From positions 792,254-856,253 of the forward strand of contig NZ_MPNU01000001.1 in the NCBI RefSeq assembly GCF_001896205.1: a stretch of 64,000 bases of DNA, given 5' to 3'. A model generated the notes under the pieces. It made no database searches. It saw only the letters and a program-made list of their open reading frames with translations, and was not told the DNA's origin. Each line of letters starts with the position of its first letter. The first letter of the stretch is position 1. The DNA is from Edwardsiella piscicida. Its GTDB lineage: Bacteria > Pseudomonadota > Gammaproteobacteria > Enterobacterales > Enterobacteriaceae. A program made the position numbers and the translations under genes. Of the stretch, positions 27,312-37,163 are shown piece by piece.

Positions 27312-28194
27312 CGATAGCGATGACGCACTGGTAGCCAAGGCAGAAAAGCGGATGGCGCAGGCGCTGGCCACCAGCCAGGTCGAGAGCGACGAGTATGTGG
27401 ATAAAACGCCGGGGCAGGCGCTGAGCCGCCGCGATATCAACATTATGGCGCTGCGCTCCCTGCTGCTGCAGGCCTCCTTTAACTATGAACGTATGCAGGC
27501 GGGCGGCTGGCTGTATACCCTGATCCCCAGCCTGCGCAAGATCCACCGCAATCCACAGGATCTTGCCAACTCAATGAAAATGCACATGGAGTTTATCAAT
27601 GTGCACCCCTTTGACGTCACCTTTTTGTCCGGACTGGTGCTGGCGATGGAGCGCGGCAAAGAGCGTGTCTCGACCATCCGCGCGGTGAAGGTGGCGCTGA
27701 TGGGGCCCCTGGGCGGCATCGGCGACGCGCTGTTCTGGCTGACGCTGCTGCCTATCTGCGCCGGCATCGGCGCCTCGCTGGCGCTGGAGGGGAGTCTGTT
27801 TGGGCCGGTGGTGTTCCTGCTGCTGTTCAACGCGGTGCACTTCGCCCTGCGCTTTGGGCTGGCACACTATGGCTACAGCGCGGGAACCAGCGCGCTGGCG
27901 CTATTGAAGACCCATACCAAAAACATCTCTCACGCCGCCTCGATCGTGGGCATGACGGTGATTGGCGCGCTGGTGGCCTCTTATGTTCACCTCTCGACGC
28001 CGCTGGTGATGCACGCCGGTAAGGCGACGGTGGCGCTGCAGAAGGATGTCTTGGACAAGCTGATGCCCAACCTGCTGCCCCTGTGCTTCACCCTGCTGGT
28101 GTACTGGCTGATGAAGCGCGGCTATTCGCCGATCAAGCTGATCGGTGTGACGGTGGCCGTGGGTATCGTGGGCAAACTGGTGGGCTTTCTGTAA
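27301..28194 (+). CDS. agaE: PTS N-acetylgalactosamine-type EIID (AgaE/AgaD-like)
   Basis: IID membrane subunit of the mannose PTS family, 297 residues. SLLLQASFNYERMQAGGW, the HPFDVTFLSGLVLAMERGKE loop, VALMGPLGGIGDALFW and a hydrophobic C-terminal third match AgaE. The start ATG 27301 lies inside the end of the IIC gene with AGGAG upstream; the frame could begin earlier, but no ribosome site supports that. It is the last recognisable gene of the cassette. No aldolase (kbaYZ), deacetylase (agaA) or kinase gene follows. Confidence 0.92.
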   Translation: MAFNDSDDALVAKAEKRMAQALATSQVESDEYVDKTPGQALSRRDINIMALRSLLLQASFNYERMQAGGWLYTLIPSLRKIHRNPQDLANSMKMHMEFINVHPFDVTFLSGLVLAMERGKERVSTIRAVKVALMGPLGGIGDALFWLTLLPICAGIGASLALEGSLFGPVVFLLLFNAVHFALRFGLAHYGYSAGTSALALLKTHTKNISHAASIVGMTVIGALVASYVHLSTPLVMHAGKATVALQKDVLDKLMPNLLPLCFTLLVYWLMKRGYSPIKLIGVTVAVGIVGKLVGFL

Positions 28195-28715
28195 GAGGCG
28201 CGTATGCTGGGGAGCGGCCGCGGCGGTGTCGCCCGCGGCCTGCGACAGGGCGTTGCGTCGGGGGGCGGCGCCCTGGCGCAGGGGGCGGCGGTCGATGCTC
28301 CCGACGGCATGCGTCCGGAGGGGCGTGCACCGACGTTGGTGCAGATGCCGCGCTGCGGCGATTCGCCTCTGGCCGGAGTCCCTATGCGGATATGCGGCGG
28401 GCGGCAGAGCGGGTGCTGGCGCGGGAGATTGTGCTGGCGTGGGAGATTGTGCTGGCGCGGGGTTTCGCCATCGGTCGCGGCGTCGCGGCGTTATGCCGCC
28501 GACAACCCAGACGCTAACGATCCGCGGCAATCGATGCGCGGGGGAAACCGGCCGTGCGTGAGGTCGTGGCCCCTGATGTTCTCCGCTGCGCTCGCGCAGG
28601 GGGGCTCGCAGCATCTTGATTTGAAAAGGCGTTGTCGCTTTGGCCGCCCGTCGTTGCGCGTGCTATGCTGAAGATATCACCCACCGGGCAACGGATGCCC
28701 CGCGCTGATTTTTTC
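28195..28715 (+). other. 521-base stretch without a supportable gene between agaE and yadE
   Basis: GC-rich DNA with several overlapping frames on both strands and no ribosome site or recognisable product. One frame near 28350-28490 reads a helix-like, Ala/Arg-rich string (RRAAERVLAREIVLA) carried by a tandem repeat, which may be the wreck of a gene. The yadE promoter must lie in the right part. Confidence 0.5.
28413..28466 (+). repeat. Three tandem 18-bp repeats
   Basis: GTGCTGGCGCGGGAGATT at 28413-28430 is followed by a copy with one change (28431-28448) and a third (28449-28466) that diverges in its last few bases. In frame it would encode VLAREI, VLAWEI, VLARGF. Its length is a multiple of three, in a region with no clear gene. 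Confidence 0.85.
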
Positions 28716-30031
28716 ATGTATAAGCACTTATTATTGACGGGTCTGCTGCTGCTGACCACGCTCTCTGTCGCTCGGGGACAGAGAGCGGCAGACGCTGACG
28801 CGGCGCGCTATATGGTGACGCTACGTGACAGTGAGATTTACTCTCCGGTTGGCGATCGGATCATTCCGGTAGGGCGCCTGAACCGAGGGCTGCTGCTCAA
28901 TGTACAGCCCGCTGACAACGGCTATTTCATCTTTCGCTTCGGCAACGCCAGCGGATTTATCGCCAGCGATAGCCTGGCTGCGGCGACGCCGCCGCTGCCG
29001 GCGGCCCGTGACGTCGCCCTGCTGCATAAAAAAGCCCGGACTATTTGCTGACCCTGCACCCGGTCATGGTATATGACCGCCCGGAGAGAACGGCTGCGCC
29101 GGTCGCGAGTCTGGCGGAGAATCTACGCTATCCTATCTTGGCCAGAGAGACAGACGCGGCGGGCTGGCGCTGGCTGGTGATCAACCTGGGCGGACGGCTG
29201 GCCTATGTGCGCGCCGATCGGGTTGAACTGGACAACGGCATTCCGATCCTTACCTATCACCACATATTGAAAAACGAGGAAAATCACCGTTTTCGCCACA
29301 CTTCAACCACCACCTCGGTCCAGGCGTTTGATGCGCAGATGGCCTATCTGCGCCAGGCGGGTTACCTGACCATTTCGCTGTACCAGCTGGAGGGGTATCT
29401 GCGCGGCAATGAAAATTTGCCGGCGCGCGCGGTCGCGCTGACCTTCGACGACGGGCTGAAGTCGGTCTACCGCTATGCCTATCCGATCCTGAAGAAAAAC
29501 GGCCAGCGGGCGACCGCATTTATTATCTCGTCGCGGATTAAGCGCCACCCGCAGCCCTGGAATCCCAACGGCCTGCAGTTTATGAGTCTGGCGGAGCTGC
29601 GCACGATTCAGTCGGTATTCGATATTCAGTCCCATACCCATTTTCTGCACCGTCTCTCCGCGGATAAACGGCCGATCCTGTTTCGCCGTAGCCAGCATAA
29701 TATCCTGTTTGATTTCGAGCGTTCGCGCCGAGCGTTGACGCAGTTTACTCCGCGGGTGCGCTATCTTTCCTACCCCTTTGGCGGCTTTAACCGTCAGGCG
29801 ATCGAGGCCGCTCACCGGGCCGGTTATCACATGGCGGTGACCACGGTGCGCGGCAAGGTGCGGCGCGGCGATAATCCCTACACCCTGAAGCGGCTGTATG
29901 TCCTGCGCACCGACTCTGTTCAGACCATGGCGCGTCTGATCGCCAATCAGCCACAGGATGTGCCGCCGGTCGATACGCCGGTGCCGATTCGCCTGCCGCC
30001 GCTAATGCAGGCGCTGATCCCGCGGGATTGA
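28716..30031 (+). pseudogene. yadE: Polysaccharide deacetylase family protein YadE, frameshifted in a poly-A run
   Basis: Homologue of E. coli YadE (409 residues): a signal peptide (MYKHLLLTGLLLLTTLSVARG), two SH3-like segments and a NodB-type carbohydrate esterase domain. The domain carries LTYHHIL, the metal-binding Asp-Asp in LTFDDGLK, and SHTHFLH with the two metal histidines. The first frame stops at 29051 after 111 residues. The remainder is open in another frame to 30031. Adding one A to AAAAAA (29028-29033) joins them as [17 protein letters not shown], which aligns with the family. It is thus a one-base deletion, slippage site or base-calling error. The last 30 bases overlap the convergent glycosyltransferase gene. 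Confidence 0.92.
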
Positions 30032-31510
30032 GTCCGTGGCATCGGGGGCGATGATGGCCAGACATACGGGCTGCGCCGCCGCGCCGGGCTGGGCGATAAA
30101 CACCGTCTGATGATAGATCTGCGGCTGCAGCGTCGGCCAGTATTGCCATACGGGCATAAAGGCCTCCCGGGTGCAGCGCATGCCGATCTCGCCTACGAGC
30201 AGCACGCCGCTGCGCCGGATCTCCGCCAGGGTCAGCCCGGGGGTATAGACGTTGGGCGGCCGAGGCGTGTCCACCGCCCAAGGCTGAATCGTCCGAGGGC
30301 GATCGGTGCCGTAGAGGATCAGCCACTGGTGCAGATAGCCTCCGCCCACCAGGCGCAGCGGCGCCGCGCTGTGCTGATGCCAGAACTGCTGGGCCTGGGC
30401 GCTGAACGTCTTGACGCCGCTCCACCGCTCGCGGCAGTCCCGTAGATTGAGGTGATAGACCAGAACGTATCCCAGGAGAACCAGCGGCGCCAGCGCCAGT
30501 AAACCGCGGGTCAGCCGGCGCAGAGGCGTCGTCGGCAGCTCGTGGATGGTCGCGCAGAGCAGAGGGATAGCCAGGATCACGAAAGGCTGTAGCCACTCGG
30601 TGACCGGCTCGCCGCGATACAGACTGAGCCACAGGTAGATCAGCGCCAGCGGGAGCAGAAAGAGCAGGAGCAGGCTACGAAGAGGGCCCGATGAGGGCCA
30701 GCGCAGCCGCCCGCCGCACAGGTAGACCAGAAGGGCCAGCAGGAGACAGGGGTAAAAGACCGACAGCAGCGCGACGGTGGCGCGCAGATTGAGTTCTGGC
30801 CGTATCTGCACGCGTACCCAGTGGAACGCGGAGTATTCATGGGTCACCAGCCACAGGACGTTGGGAATAACCAGCAGCAGATAGAGCGCAATGGCCAGCC
30901 AGAACGTGGGCTGACGGTAGAGCCGTCGGTGCTCGGCGCAGAGCAGGGTTAGCCAGAACAGCGCGCCCAGCGACGCCAGCGTAGAGTATTTTGCCATGGT
31001 CGCCAAGCCGGCAACCAGAGCAAAGAGCGGCCACGCCCAGCGGGGCGGATCGCTATCAAGCGCCCGGGCAAGGATGAAAAACAGCCACGGCCACAGGGCG
31101 ACTAAGAGGTAGTTATCGTTATAGGGCAGTATGTCGAAGTTAATGATGCCGGAGAGATTGAGCGCCATGAGGGCCAGCCAGGCCAGATCGTCCCGCCCGC
31201 TGAGGCGGCGCGCCAGCATCCAGACGCCCAGCATGCCGAAGGCGACGGCGATGAAGTGGGTTGCGTACCAGTAGCCGTCCGGCGCTAGCGTGGAGAAAGA
31301 GAGCAGCGGCTTCATCATCACCCCGACGAGCCACGGGTTTTTCGGCGATCCCCACTCGCCGCTTTGCGCCCAATTCACCGCTTCGACGGCATCATAGGGG
31401 AGCGCGGGATTCAACCATCGCGCGGCGCAGGTCCAGAGCGCGGCATAGAGGAATAGCCACAGGATCAGCGGTAGCGGAGGGGCGGTATGCGGCCAGCGAG
31501 AGGTTGTCAT
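30002..31510 (-). CDS. GT39-type membrane glycosyltransferase (PMT_2 superfamily)
   Basis: Integral membrane protein of 502 residues with about ten to twelve predicted helices in the N-terminal two thirds and a soluble C-terminal part. The first periplasmic loop has [13 protein letters not shown] with spaced Asp and Glu, the place of the catalytic acid in PMT/ArnT-like enzymes. [13 protein letters not shown] and [18 protein letters not shown] also fit the family. Such proteins use polyprenyl-phosphate sugars to glycosylate lipid A or other envelope molecules; the acceptor here is unknown. It is absent from this site in E. coli. It overlaps the 3' end of yadE by 30 bases. ATG 31510 has a weak AGGGA upstream. 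Confidence 0.85.
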   Translation of the reverse strand: MTTSRWPHTAPPLPLILWLFLYAALWTCAARWLNPALPYDAVEAVNWAQSGEWGSPKNPWLVGVMMKPLLSFSTLAPDGYWYATHFIAVAFGMLGVWMLARRLSGRDDLAWLALMALNLSGIINFDILPYNDNYLLVALWPWLFFILARALDSDPPRWAWPLFALVAGLATMAKYSTLASLGALFWLTLLCAEHRRLYRQPTFWLAIALYLLLVIPNVLWLVTHEYSAFHWVRVQIRPELNLRATVALLSVFYPCLLLALLVYLCGGRLRWPSSGPLRSLLLLFLLPLALIYLWLSLYRGEPVTEWLQPFVILAIPLLCATIHELPTTPLRRLTRGLLALAPLVLLGYVLVYHLNLRDCRERWSGVKTFSAQAQQFWHQHSAAPLRLVGGGYLHQWLILYGTDRPRTIQPWAVDTPRPPNVYTPGLTLAEIRRSGVLLVGEIGMRCTREAFMPVWQYWPTLQPQIYHQTVFIAQPGAAAQPVCLAIIAPDATDSIPRDQRLH

Positions 31511-31619
31511 GACGGGCGATCCCTGAATATCCGATGTTGCTCTTTGCGGCGCCGTGGCGTCGCGGGACGGTGCATTCGCGGGGGAAGCAGTCTGTTAATT
31601 ATGGGTGAGGGGGGCGGGA

Positions 31620-31659
31620 AAAGCGAAAAACGAACCGCTGCGGACTCATGCCGCAGCGG
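31620..31659 (-). terminator. Terminator after panD
   Basis: On the minus strand, CCGCTGCGG and CCGCAGCGG form a perfect 9-bp stem with a seven-base loop, followed by TTCGTTTTTCGCTTTT. It ends the panB-panC-panD transcript. Confidence 0.88.
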
Positions 31660-31666
31660 AGGGGGA

Positions 31667-32047
31667 TCAGGCGACCTGTACCGGAACGGATTTGGCTAGG
31701 CGCTTCATCTGATTAGCGCCTTCGAAGTAGGCCACCTTGGGGTGGTGCGTGCGGGCCTGCTCATCGGGCATCTGAACATAGCTGCAGATGATCAGCGTGT
31801 CGCCGACGCAGGCGCAGCGGGCGGCGGCGCCGTTGACCGAGATAATCTTGGAGCCGGGTTCGGCGGCGATAGCGTAGGTGGAGAAGCGCTGGCCGTTGTC
31901 GACGTTATAAATATCGATAGCCTCATATTGCAGGATACCGGCCGCATCCAGGAAATCCTGATCGATTGCGCAGGAGCCTTCGTAATTCAGGTCGGACTGG
32001 GTGACTTTCACGCGGTGCAGCTTACCCTGCAGCATTGTACGTACCAT
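31667..32047 (-). CDS. panD: Aspartate 1-decarboxylase proenzyme PanD
   Basis: Makes beta-alanine from aspartate for pantothenate. It is a pyruvoyl enzyme formed by self-cleavage between Gly24 and Ser25, visible here as YEGSCA with Ser25 becoming the pyruvoyl group. It has 126 residues, identical to E. coli in length. ATG 32047 ([15 protein letters not shown]) matches the family; the longer upstream frame is rejected. GGTATTACACT upstream is not a strong ribosome site. The PanZ/PanM maturation factor is not in the window. Confidence 0.97.
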   Translation of the reverse strand: MVRTMLQGKLHRVKVTQSDLNYEGSCAIDQDFLDAAGILQYEAIDIYNVDNGQRFSTYAIAAEPGSKIISVNGAAARCACVGDTLIICSYVQMPDEQARTHHPKVAYFEGANQMKRLAKSVPVQVA

Positions 32048-32102
32048 AGTGTAATACCTGTAATCATCGTAATGGAGCCGACGTGCGGCCCGGTAAAATA
32101 GC

Positions 32103-32142
32103 ATAACGTCAACCACCACGGGTCTGCGGCGGTTGACGTTAT
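32103..32142 (-). other. Perfect 12-bp hairpin between panC and panD
   Basis: ATAACGTCAACC (32103-32114) and GGTTGACGTTAT (32131-32142) pair fully around a 16-base loop. On the minus strand it is followed by GCTATTTTACC. It might be a partial terminator that lowers panD expression or an mRNA stability element. Confidence 0.6.
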
Positions 32143-32180
32143 GGTTGCGCATTTCGTCGTCGCTGTCTAGCCGCCGGACG

Positions 32181-33041
32181 CTAGGCGTCGGCGTTAAAGG
32201 CAACGCGCACGTTGTCGATGAGCCGTGCCTGCCCAAGCCAGGCCGCGATCAGCACGATCGCCGTACGGGTATCGACGTTGACGTCGCCCAGCGTGTCGGC
32301 GTCGCGGATAAACAGCTCATCGGGACGGAAGCCGGCCTGACGCAGACGACTGGCGGTCTGCTCCAGCAGGGCCTCCAGATCGCGCTCGCCGTTCTCCAGC
32401 TGACTGGCCAGCTGCATCATGATGTTGTACAGGCGCGGCGCCAGACGGCGCTCATCGCTATCGAGATAGCCATTGCGCGAGCTGAGCGCCAGCCCATCCT
32501 CGCCGCGGACGATGGGGACGCCAACGATCTCGATGCCATAGCCCATGTCCGCGACCAGCTTGCGGATCAGCTGCAGCTGCTGATAATCCTTTTCACCAAA
32601 GCAGGCCAGATCCGGCTGTACCAGGTTAAACAGCTTGCTGACGATGGTGGCGACCCCGCGGAAGTGACCCGGACGGCTGGCCCCTTCAAGAATGGTCGAG
32701 AGCGCGGGAACGTCGACGTAGGTCTGCTGCGATACGCCCTGGGGATAGATCTCCTCGGCGGCCGGGGCAAAGACCAGGTCGACCCCGTGACGGTTCAGCT
32801 TTTCACAGTCCTCCTGCAGGGTGCGCGGGTAGCGCGCCAGATCGTCCGGACGATCGAACTGCATCGGGTTGACGAACACCGATACGATCACCACGTCGGC
32901 CCGGGCGCGGGCCTCGTTGACCAGGGTCATATGCCCCTCATGCAGGTTGCCCATGGTCGGCACCAGCGCAATACGTTTCCCTTCCTGGCGCCAGCGGCGT
33001 ACTTCGCGGCGCAGCAGAGGGACAGTCTCAATAATCAGCAC
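32181..33041 (-). CDS. panC: Pantothenate synthetase PanC
   Basis: ATP-dependent ligation of pantoate and beta-alanine to pantothenate, cytosolic. It has 286 residues (E. coli 283). The HIGH-like NLHEGH has His34 and His37, [18 protein letters not shown] is the pantoate-binding region, and [11 protein letters not shown] replaces KMSKS as in this family. The start codon is GTG 33041 ([11 protein letters not shown]), the family start. It lies 59 bases after panB and before panD with a hairpin in the gap, so panBCD is the transcription order. Confidence 0.97.
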   Translation of the reverse strand: MLIIETVPLLRREVRRWRQEGKRIALVPTMGNLHEGHMTLVNEARARADVVIVSVFVNPMQFDRPDDLARYPRTLQEDCEKLNRHGVDLVFAPAAEEIYPQGVSQQTYVDVPALSTILEGASRPGHFRGVATIVSKLFNLVQPDLACFGEKDYQQLQLIRKLVADMGYGIEIVGVPIVRGEDGLALSSRNGYLDSDERRLAPRLYNIMMQLASQLENGERDLEALLEQTASRLRQAGFRPDELFIRDADTLGDVNVDTRTAIVLIAAWLGQARLIDNVRVAFNADA

Positions 33042-33100
33042 AGCTCGTTCTCCAGCAGAAAAGTCGGGCGGCCCGCCCGGGCCGCCGTCCAGAATTCGGG

Positions 33101-33895
33101 TCAGTTAAAGGTATGTTCGTCGGCGGGGAACAGCCCCTGTTCGACGTCATTGATATAGCGGCGCACCGCCGCGCGGATATCGCCCTCGACCGCGAGGAAA
33201 TTTTTTACAAAGCTCGGCATGCGTCCGCTGCTGATCCCCAGCGCATCGTGCATGACCAGGATCTGGCCGTCGGTATCTCTGCCGGCGCCGATGCCGATTA
33301 CCGGAATACGCAGCGCCTCGGTGATCGTCTTGGCGACCTGGGCAGGCACACACTCCAGCACCAGCATCTGGGCACCGGCGCCCTCTAGCGCCAGGGCATC
33401 GGAGAGCAGCTGATCCGCCGCATCCTGATCGCGCCCCTGCACCCGATAGCCGCCGAGGATATTGACGGACTGCGGCATCAGCCCCAGATGTCCACACACC
33501 GGCACCGCGCGCTCGGTCAGCGTACGCACGCTGTCGCACAGCCAGGCGCCGCCCTCCATTTTGACCAGGTTCGCCCCGGCACGCATCAGCTCCGCGGCAT
33601 GGGTACAGGCCAGCTCCGGCGTGGCATAGGACATAAACGGCATATCGGCCATCAGCAGGCAGGCCGGCGCGCCGGCGCGCACCGCGCGGGTATGGTAGGC
33701 GATATCCGCTACGGTCACCGGCAGCGTGGTCTCGTGGCCCTGCAGGGTCATCCCCAGCGAGTCTCCGACCAGCATAACGTCGATACCCTGCTCGGCAAAC
33801 AGCCGGGCGAAGCTGGCATCATATGCGGTGATCGTGGCGAACTTGTGCTTCTCCTGCTTACGTTTGCGCAGGTGTGATAGCGTGGTTGGCGTCAT
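33101..33895 (-). CDS. panB: Ketopantoate hydroxymethyltransferase PanB
   Basis: First step of pantoate synthesis: methylene-tetrahydrofolate plus 2-ketoisovalerate gives ketopantoate. It has 264 residues, the same as E. coli. [16 protein letters not shown] and [15 protein letters not shown] hold the metal and substrate sites, and [11 protein letters not shown] and IPVIGIGAG complete the TIM barrel. ATG 33895 ([21 protein letters not shown]) has GAGAG just upstream; the longer frame has no support. It heads panBCD. folK and pcnB lie upstream on the same strand, 192 bases away. Confidence 0.97.
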   Translation of the reverse strand: MTPTTLSHLRKRKQEKHKFATITAYDASFARLFAEQGIDVMLVGDSLGMTLQGHETTLPVTVADIAYHTRAVRAGAPACLLMADMPFMSYATPELACTHAAELMRAGANLVKMEGGAWLCDSVRTLTERAVPVCGHLGLMPQSVNILGGYRVQGRDQDAADQLLSDALALEGAGAQMLVLECVPAQVAKTITEALRIPVIGIGAGRDTDGQILVMHDALGISSGRMPSFVKNFLAVEGDIRAAVRRYINDVEQGLFPADEHTFN

Positions 33896-34087
33896 CACTC
33901 TCTCCCATTGTCGACCGGCCGCGGGCCGGACTGGTAAGGTTGGGCGGTGCACTGCGGGCACCACTGTGGCGTATTCTACTGCAAGAAAATCGTTTGCGGT
34001 GGAGGAAGATCAAGCAAATGCGTTACGCGCGGCGCGCGCAGTGGGAGAGGCGGAGAGAAAGGCGGCCCGCGGTGCGGACCGCGCGGT

Positions 34088-34591
34088 TCAGGCCGGCGTG
34101 TCCTGCGCGGGTAGGACGATCAGGGTATCCGCATCGTGCAGGCGGGCGATGACATCGCGCAGCGCCTCGCCGTCGGGAAAGCGCAGATCGGGGGCGATCT
34201 CCGCCAGCGGCACCAGCATAAAGCTGCGGTTTTTCATGTCGTAGTGGGGCACCGTCAGGCGCTCGCTGTGGATAACCTGCTCACCAAACAGCATGATATC
34301 CACATCCAGCGTACGCGGTCCCCAGCGCTCGGCCTTGCGTTCCCGCCCCTGCAGACGCTCAATGCGCTGGGTGCAGTCCAGCAGGGCCTCGGGCGATAGC
34401 GCGGTCTCCAGCACGACGGCGGCGTTGACGTAGTCAGGCTGATCCTGCGGCCCGAGGGGACGGGTGCGGTACAGGGACGAGGCGGCCAGGAGACGGCACT
34501 GCGGCAGCGCCGCCAGCGCATGAATGGCCTGCCGCACCTGACGGTGCGGTTCGGCTAAGTTGCTGCCCAGCGCGAGGTAGACCGGGGTCAT
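34088..34591 (-). CDS. folK: 7,8-dihydro-6-hydroxymethylpterin pyrophosphokinase FolK
   Basis: Folate pathway HPPK that transfers pyrophosphate from ATP to hydroxymethyl-dihydropterin. It has 167 residues (E. coli 159). The signature [13 protein letters not shown] has the two magnesium-binding aspartates Asp96 and Asp98, and [11 protein letters not shown] is the ATP loop. The start ATG 34591 overlaps the pcnB stop, so it is translationally coupled to pcnB, as in E. coli. The C-terminus is slightly longer than in E. coli. Confidence 0.97.
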   Translation of the reverse strand: MTPVYLALGSNLAEPHRQVRQAIHALAALPQCRLLAASSLYRTRPLGPQDQPDYVNAAVVLETALSPEALLDCTQRIERLQGRERKAERWGPRTLDVDIMLFGEQVIHSERLTVPHYDMKNRSFMLVPLAEIAPDLRFPDGEALRDVIARLHDADTLIVLPAQDTPA

Positions 34592-35991
34592 GCACCGCTG
34601 CCTTCGCGGCGCGGCGTTCTCCGGCGCGGTCTGCGGCGACGGCGGGCGGCGTTACCGTCGCTATCGTCGTCCAGGGTATTAACCATGGCCTTTTGCTGGG
34701 AGACGCTGGCGGCCTGGAAGGAGCCCCACCAGTCCGCCAGGCGCTGCAGCTCGGCGCTGTGTTCGGCCTCGGCGCGCAGCGCCAGCAGATCGTAAGCGGC
34801 GCGGAACTTGGGCTGCTCCAGCAGCTTATGGGCGCGCTTACCCTGACGGCGCGATAGGCGCAGCTGCAGCGTCCAGATATCGCGGATCAGGGCGGTGATG
34901 CGCTTGGGGATCGCCAGAGAGCGGCATTGCTCATCCAGGATGTCGTTCATCGCCAGGGCGAACGCATCGTGATAGGTCAGCCCCCCCTCTTGAGTGAGCT
35001 TTTGCGCCAGCTCGATCAGCGGATACCACAGCATCGCGGCAAACAGAAACGCCGGGTTGACCCGCATATCGTTCTGAATACGGTGATCGGTGTTCTTCAG
35101 CACCTGGGCCAGGATCTTCTCCATCGGGCTATCGCCGTTAGGGGTAAAGTGGCGGCAGATCACCGGGAACAGCGGCTGGAACAGCTGGTATTCGCGCAGC
35201 TTCAGATAGGTTTCATAGCCATAGCCCGCCTGCAGCAGCTTCAGCGCCTCTTCAAACAGGCGCGCGGCGGGGATATCGCGCAGCAGCGATGCCAGATGGG
35301 CGATGGGCGCCGCTGTTTCCGGGCTGATGGACATCTGCAGCTTGGCGGCGAAGCGTACCGCCCGCAGCATGCGCACCGGATCCTCTCGGTAGCGCGTCTC
35401 GGGATCGCCGATCAGCCGGATTTGCCCGGCGCGCAGATCGTTCAGGCCACCGGTATAGTCACGGACGCTGAAGTCGGCCACGCTGTAGTAGAGGCTGTTA
35501 ATGGTAAAGTCACGCCGCTGGGCGTCTTCTTCAATATTGCCGTAGACGTTATCGCGCAGCAGCATGCCATTTTTGCCCTGCTGGGCAATGTTTTTGCTTT
35601 CATCGGCATGTTCGTGATGGCCGCGGAAGGTGGCGACCTCAATGATCTCCGGCCCGAACATGACGTGCGCCAGACGAAAACGGCGTCCGACCAGGCGGCA
35701 GTTGCGGAACAGCTTACGCACTTGTTCCGGCGTGGCGTTGGTGGTCACGTCGAAATCTTTCGGGCGTTTGCCCAGCAGCAGATCGCGGACGCCGCCGCCG
35801 ACCAGATAGGCTTCATAGCCTGATTTATTCAGACGGTACAGAACCTTCAGCGCATTTTCGCTGATTTGCTGGCGCGAGATTGTATGCTGATCACGCGGGA
35901 TCACGCTCAGATGGGCGGACTCCTGCTCCGGTACGCTGTCCGTCTCGCGATTTAGCACTCTACGGCAAAAGTTGGCGACTCGGGTAAAAAT
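34588..35991 (-). CDS. pcnB: Poly(A) polymerase I PcnB with non-canonical ATT start
   Basis: Adds poly(A) tails to RNA 3' ends, which marks RNA for decay and controls plasmid copy number in E. coli. The catalytic core has [12 protein letters not shown] and DFDVTTNAT with two metal aspartates. The RNA-binding and C-terminal domains end in a basic Arg-rich tail ([15 protein letters not shown]). The reading frame continues upstream of the first GTG (35958) to ATT 35991. It reads [16 protein letters not shown], like the E. coli N-terminus, and GAGGTG is well placed before the ATT. E. coli pcnB is known to start at AUU, which limits its expression; the same is inferred here. Length 467 (E. coli 465). 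Confidence 0.93.
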   Translation of the reverse strand: MFTRVANFCRRVLNRETDSVPEQESAHLSVIPRDQHTISRQQISENALKVLYRLNKSGYEAYLVGGGVRDLLLGKRPKDFDVTTNATPEQVRKLFRNCRLVGRRFRLAHVMFGPEIIEVATFRGHHEHADESKNIAQQGKNGMLLRDNVYGNIEEDAQRRDFTINSLYYSVADFSVRDYTGGLNDLRAGQIRLIGDPETRYREDPVRMLRAVRFAAKLQMSISPETAAPIAHLASLLRDIPAARLFEEALKLLQAGYGYETYLKLREYQLFQPLFPVICRHFTPNGDSPMEKILAQVLKNTDHRIQNDMRVNPAFLFAAMLWYPLIELAQKLTQEGGLTYHDAFALAMNDILDEQCRSLAIPKRITALIRDIWTLQLRLSRRQGKRAHKLLEQPKFRAAYDLLALRAEAEHSAELQRLADWWGSFQAASVSQQKAMVNTLDDDSDGNAARRRRRPRRRTPRREGSGA

Positions 35992-36109
35992 GGTACACCT
36001 CGATAGTGTCTAGTAAATAGCTCCGTCATCGCTCAGGCGATCGCGCCAACGTGGGCGCGCTGAGGCCGATGGGGCATGGTGTGCAGAAAAATAAGCGGCT
36101 AATCATAGC

Positions 36110-37036
36110 TCACGCAGGGGAATTTGAGAATGGTGCAGACGGAATCGTTGTCGGCTGAGTGACCTGAAGCGGCACTTTTTCCAGTCGCCACTGGGCGACT
36201 GCCTGGGTTAACAGCGCCTCTGTGCTCAGATCGCGCAGCGCCGCGTCGGGCGTCTGCCCCAGAAACGTCAGCGCCTGCAGCAGCAGCGGGCGCGGATCGC
36301 CCAGCGGTATCGGCTGAGCATGATTCTGCTTGGAGAGCTTGTTGCCGTCATCGTTGAGCGCCAGCGGCAGGTGCAGATAGGCCGGCGCTTGCCACCCCAG
36401 CTGGCGATACAGCGCTATCTGACGCACCGTCGGCGCGATCAGATCGGCGCCGCGGACGATTTCATTGACGCCCTGGAAGTGATCGTCTGCCACCACCGCT
36501 AAATTATAGGCAAACAGGCCATCTCTGCGGTGGATGATAAAATCCTCGCACGCCAGCGCTGCATCGGCGTCGAGCCAGCCGCGCAGGCGATCGTGAAAGC
36601 CGTATACCGGCTGCGTCTGGCGCAGGCGCAGCGCCGCACCGGGCGCGCCTCGCCCCAGATCGCGGCAGTGTCCGTCATACAATCCCCCCAGCGCGTGAAT
36701 GCGTTGGCGGGTACAGGTGCAGTAGTAGGCCAGCCCCTGGCGGTGCAGCTGATCCAGGATGGCGCGATAGGCCTCGTGGCGCTGCGACTGGTATAGCACC
36801 GGGCCATCCCAGCGTAGGCCATAGTGATCCAGGGCGCGCAGGATACGGTCGGCGGCGCCGGGGACTTCGCGCGGCGGATCGATATCTTCAATCCGTACCA
36901 ACCAGCGGCCACCGCAGGCGCGCGCGCGCAGATAGCTGCCGAGGGCGGCAATCAGGGAACCAAAGTGCAGATCGCCGGAGGGGGAGGGCGCAAAGCGGCC
37001 GACGTACTCCGGGGGAGTGGGCAGGGAATATGACAT
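36110..37036 (-). CDS. gluQ: Glutamyl-Q tRNA(Asp) synthetase GluQ (YadB)
   Basis: Catalytic-core-only paralogue of GluRS that glutamylates queuosine in the wobble base of tRNA-Asp. It has 308 residues and lacks an anticodon-binding domain. [14 protein letters not shown] is the HIGH-like motif. [19 protein letters not shown] holds the zinc ligands, and NKLSKQN is the KMSKS-like motif. It lies downstream of dksA (128-base gap) and is known in E. coli to be partly co-transcribed with it through a terminator. The start [18 protein letters not shown] fits the family. Confidence 0.95.
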   Translation of the reverse strand: MSYSLPTPPEYVGRFAPSPSGDLHFGSLIAALGSYLRARACGGRWLVRIEDIDPPREVPGAADRILRALDHYGLRWDGPVLYQSQRHEAYRAILDQLHRQGLAYYCTCTRQRIHALGGLYDGHCRDLGRGAPGAALRLRQTQPVYGFHDRLRGWLDADAALACEDFIIHRRDGLFAYNLAVVADDHFQGVNEIVRGADLIAPTVRQIALYRQLGWQAPAYLHLPLALNDDGNKLSKQNHAQPIPLGDPRPLLLQALTFLGQTPDAALRDLSTEALLTQAVAQWRLEKVPLQVTQPTTIPSAPFSNSPA

Positions 37037-37120
37037 GGTTAACTGCGACGTTTACGCCGGAAACGCTCCGGATCGTGGGTGCGCACGCCGCCCGCCGGTG
37101 TCCGCTGGCCGACAGCGTAC

Positions 37121-37150
37121 AAAGGAAACGGGGCCCGGAGATGCGGGCCC
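37121..37150 (-). terminator. GC-rich hairpin between dksA and gluQ (weak terminator)
   Basis: GGGCCCG (37131-37137) and CGGGCCC (37144-37150) pair. On the minus strand the tail is CGTTTCCTTTG, a poor T run. It may allow partial read-through from dksA into gluQ, as reported for E. coli. Confidence 0.6.
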
Positions 37151-37163
37151 CCCCGTTAGGGCT

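Noticed and set aside
28413..28466. CRISPR-like array
   Set aside because: The three 18-bp repeats are directly adjacent with no spacers.
28204..28671. Open frame of 155 residues after the IID gene
   Set aside because: No ribosome site, Arg/Gly/Cys-rich composition typical of shadow frames in GC-rich DNA, and several competing frames on both strands.
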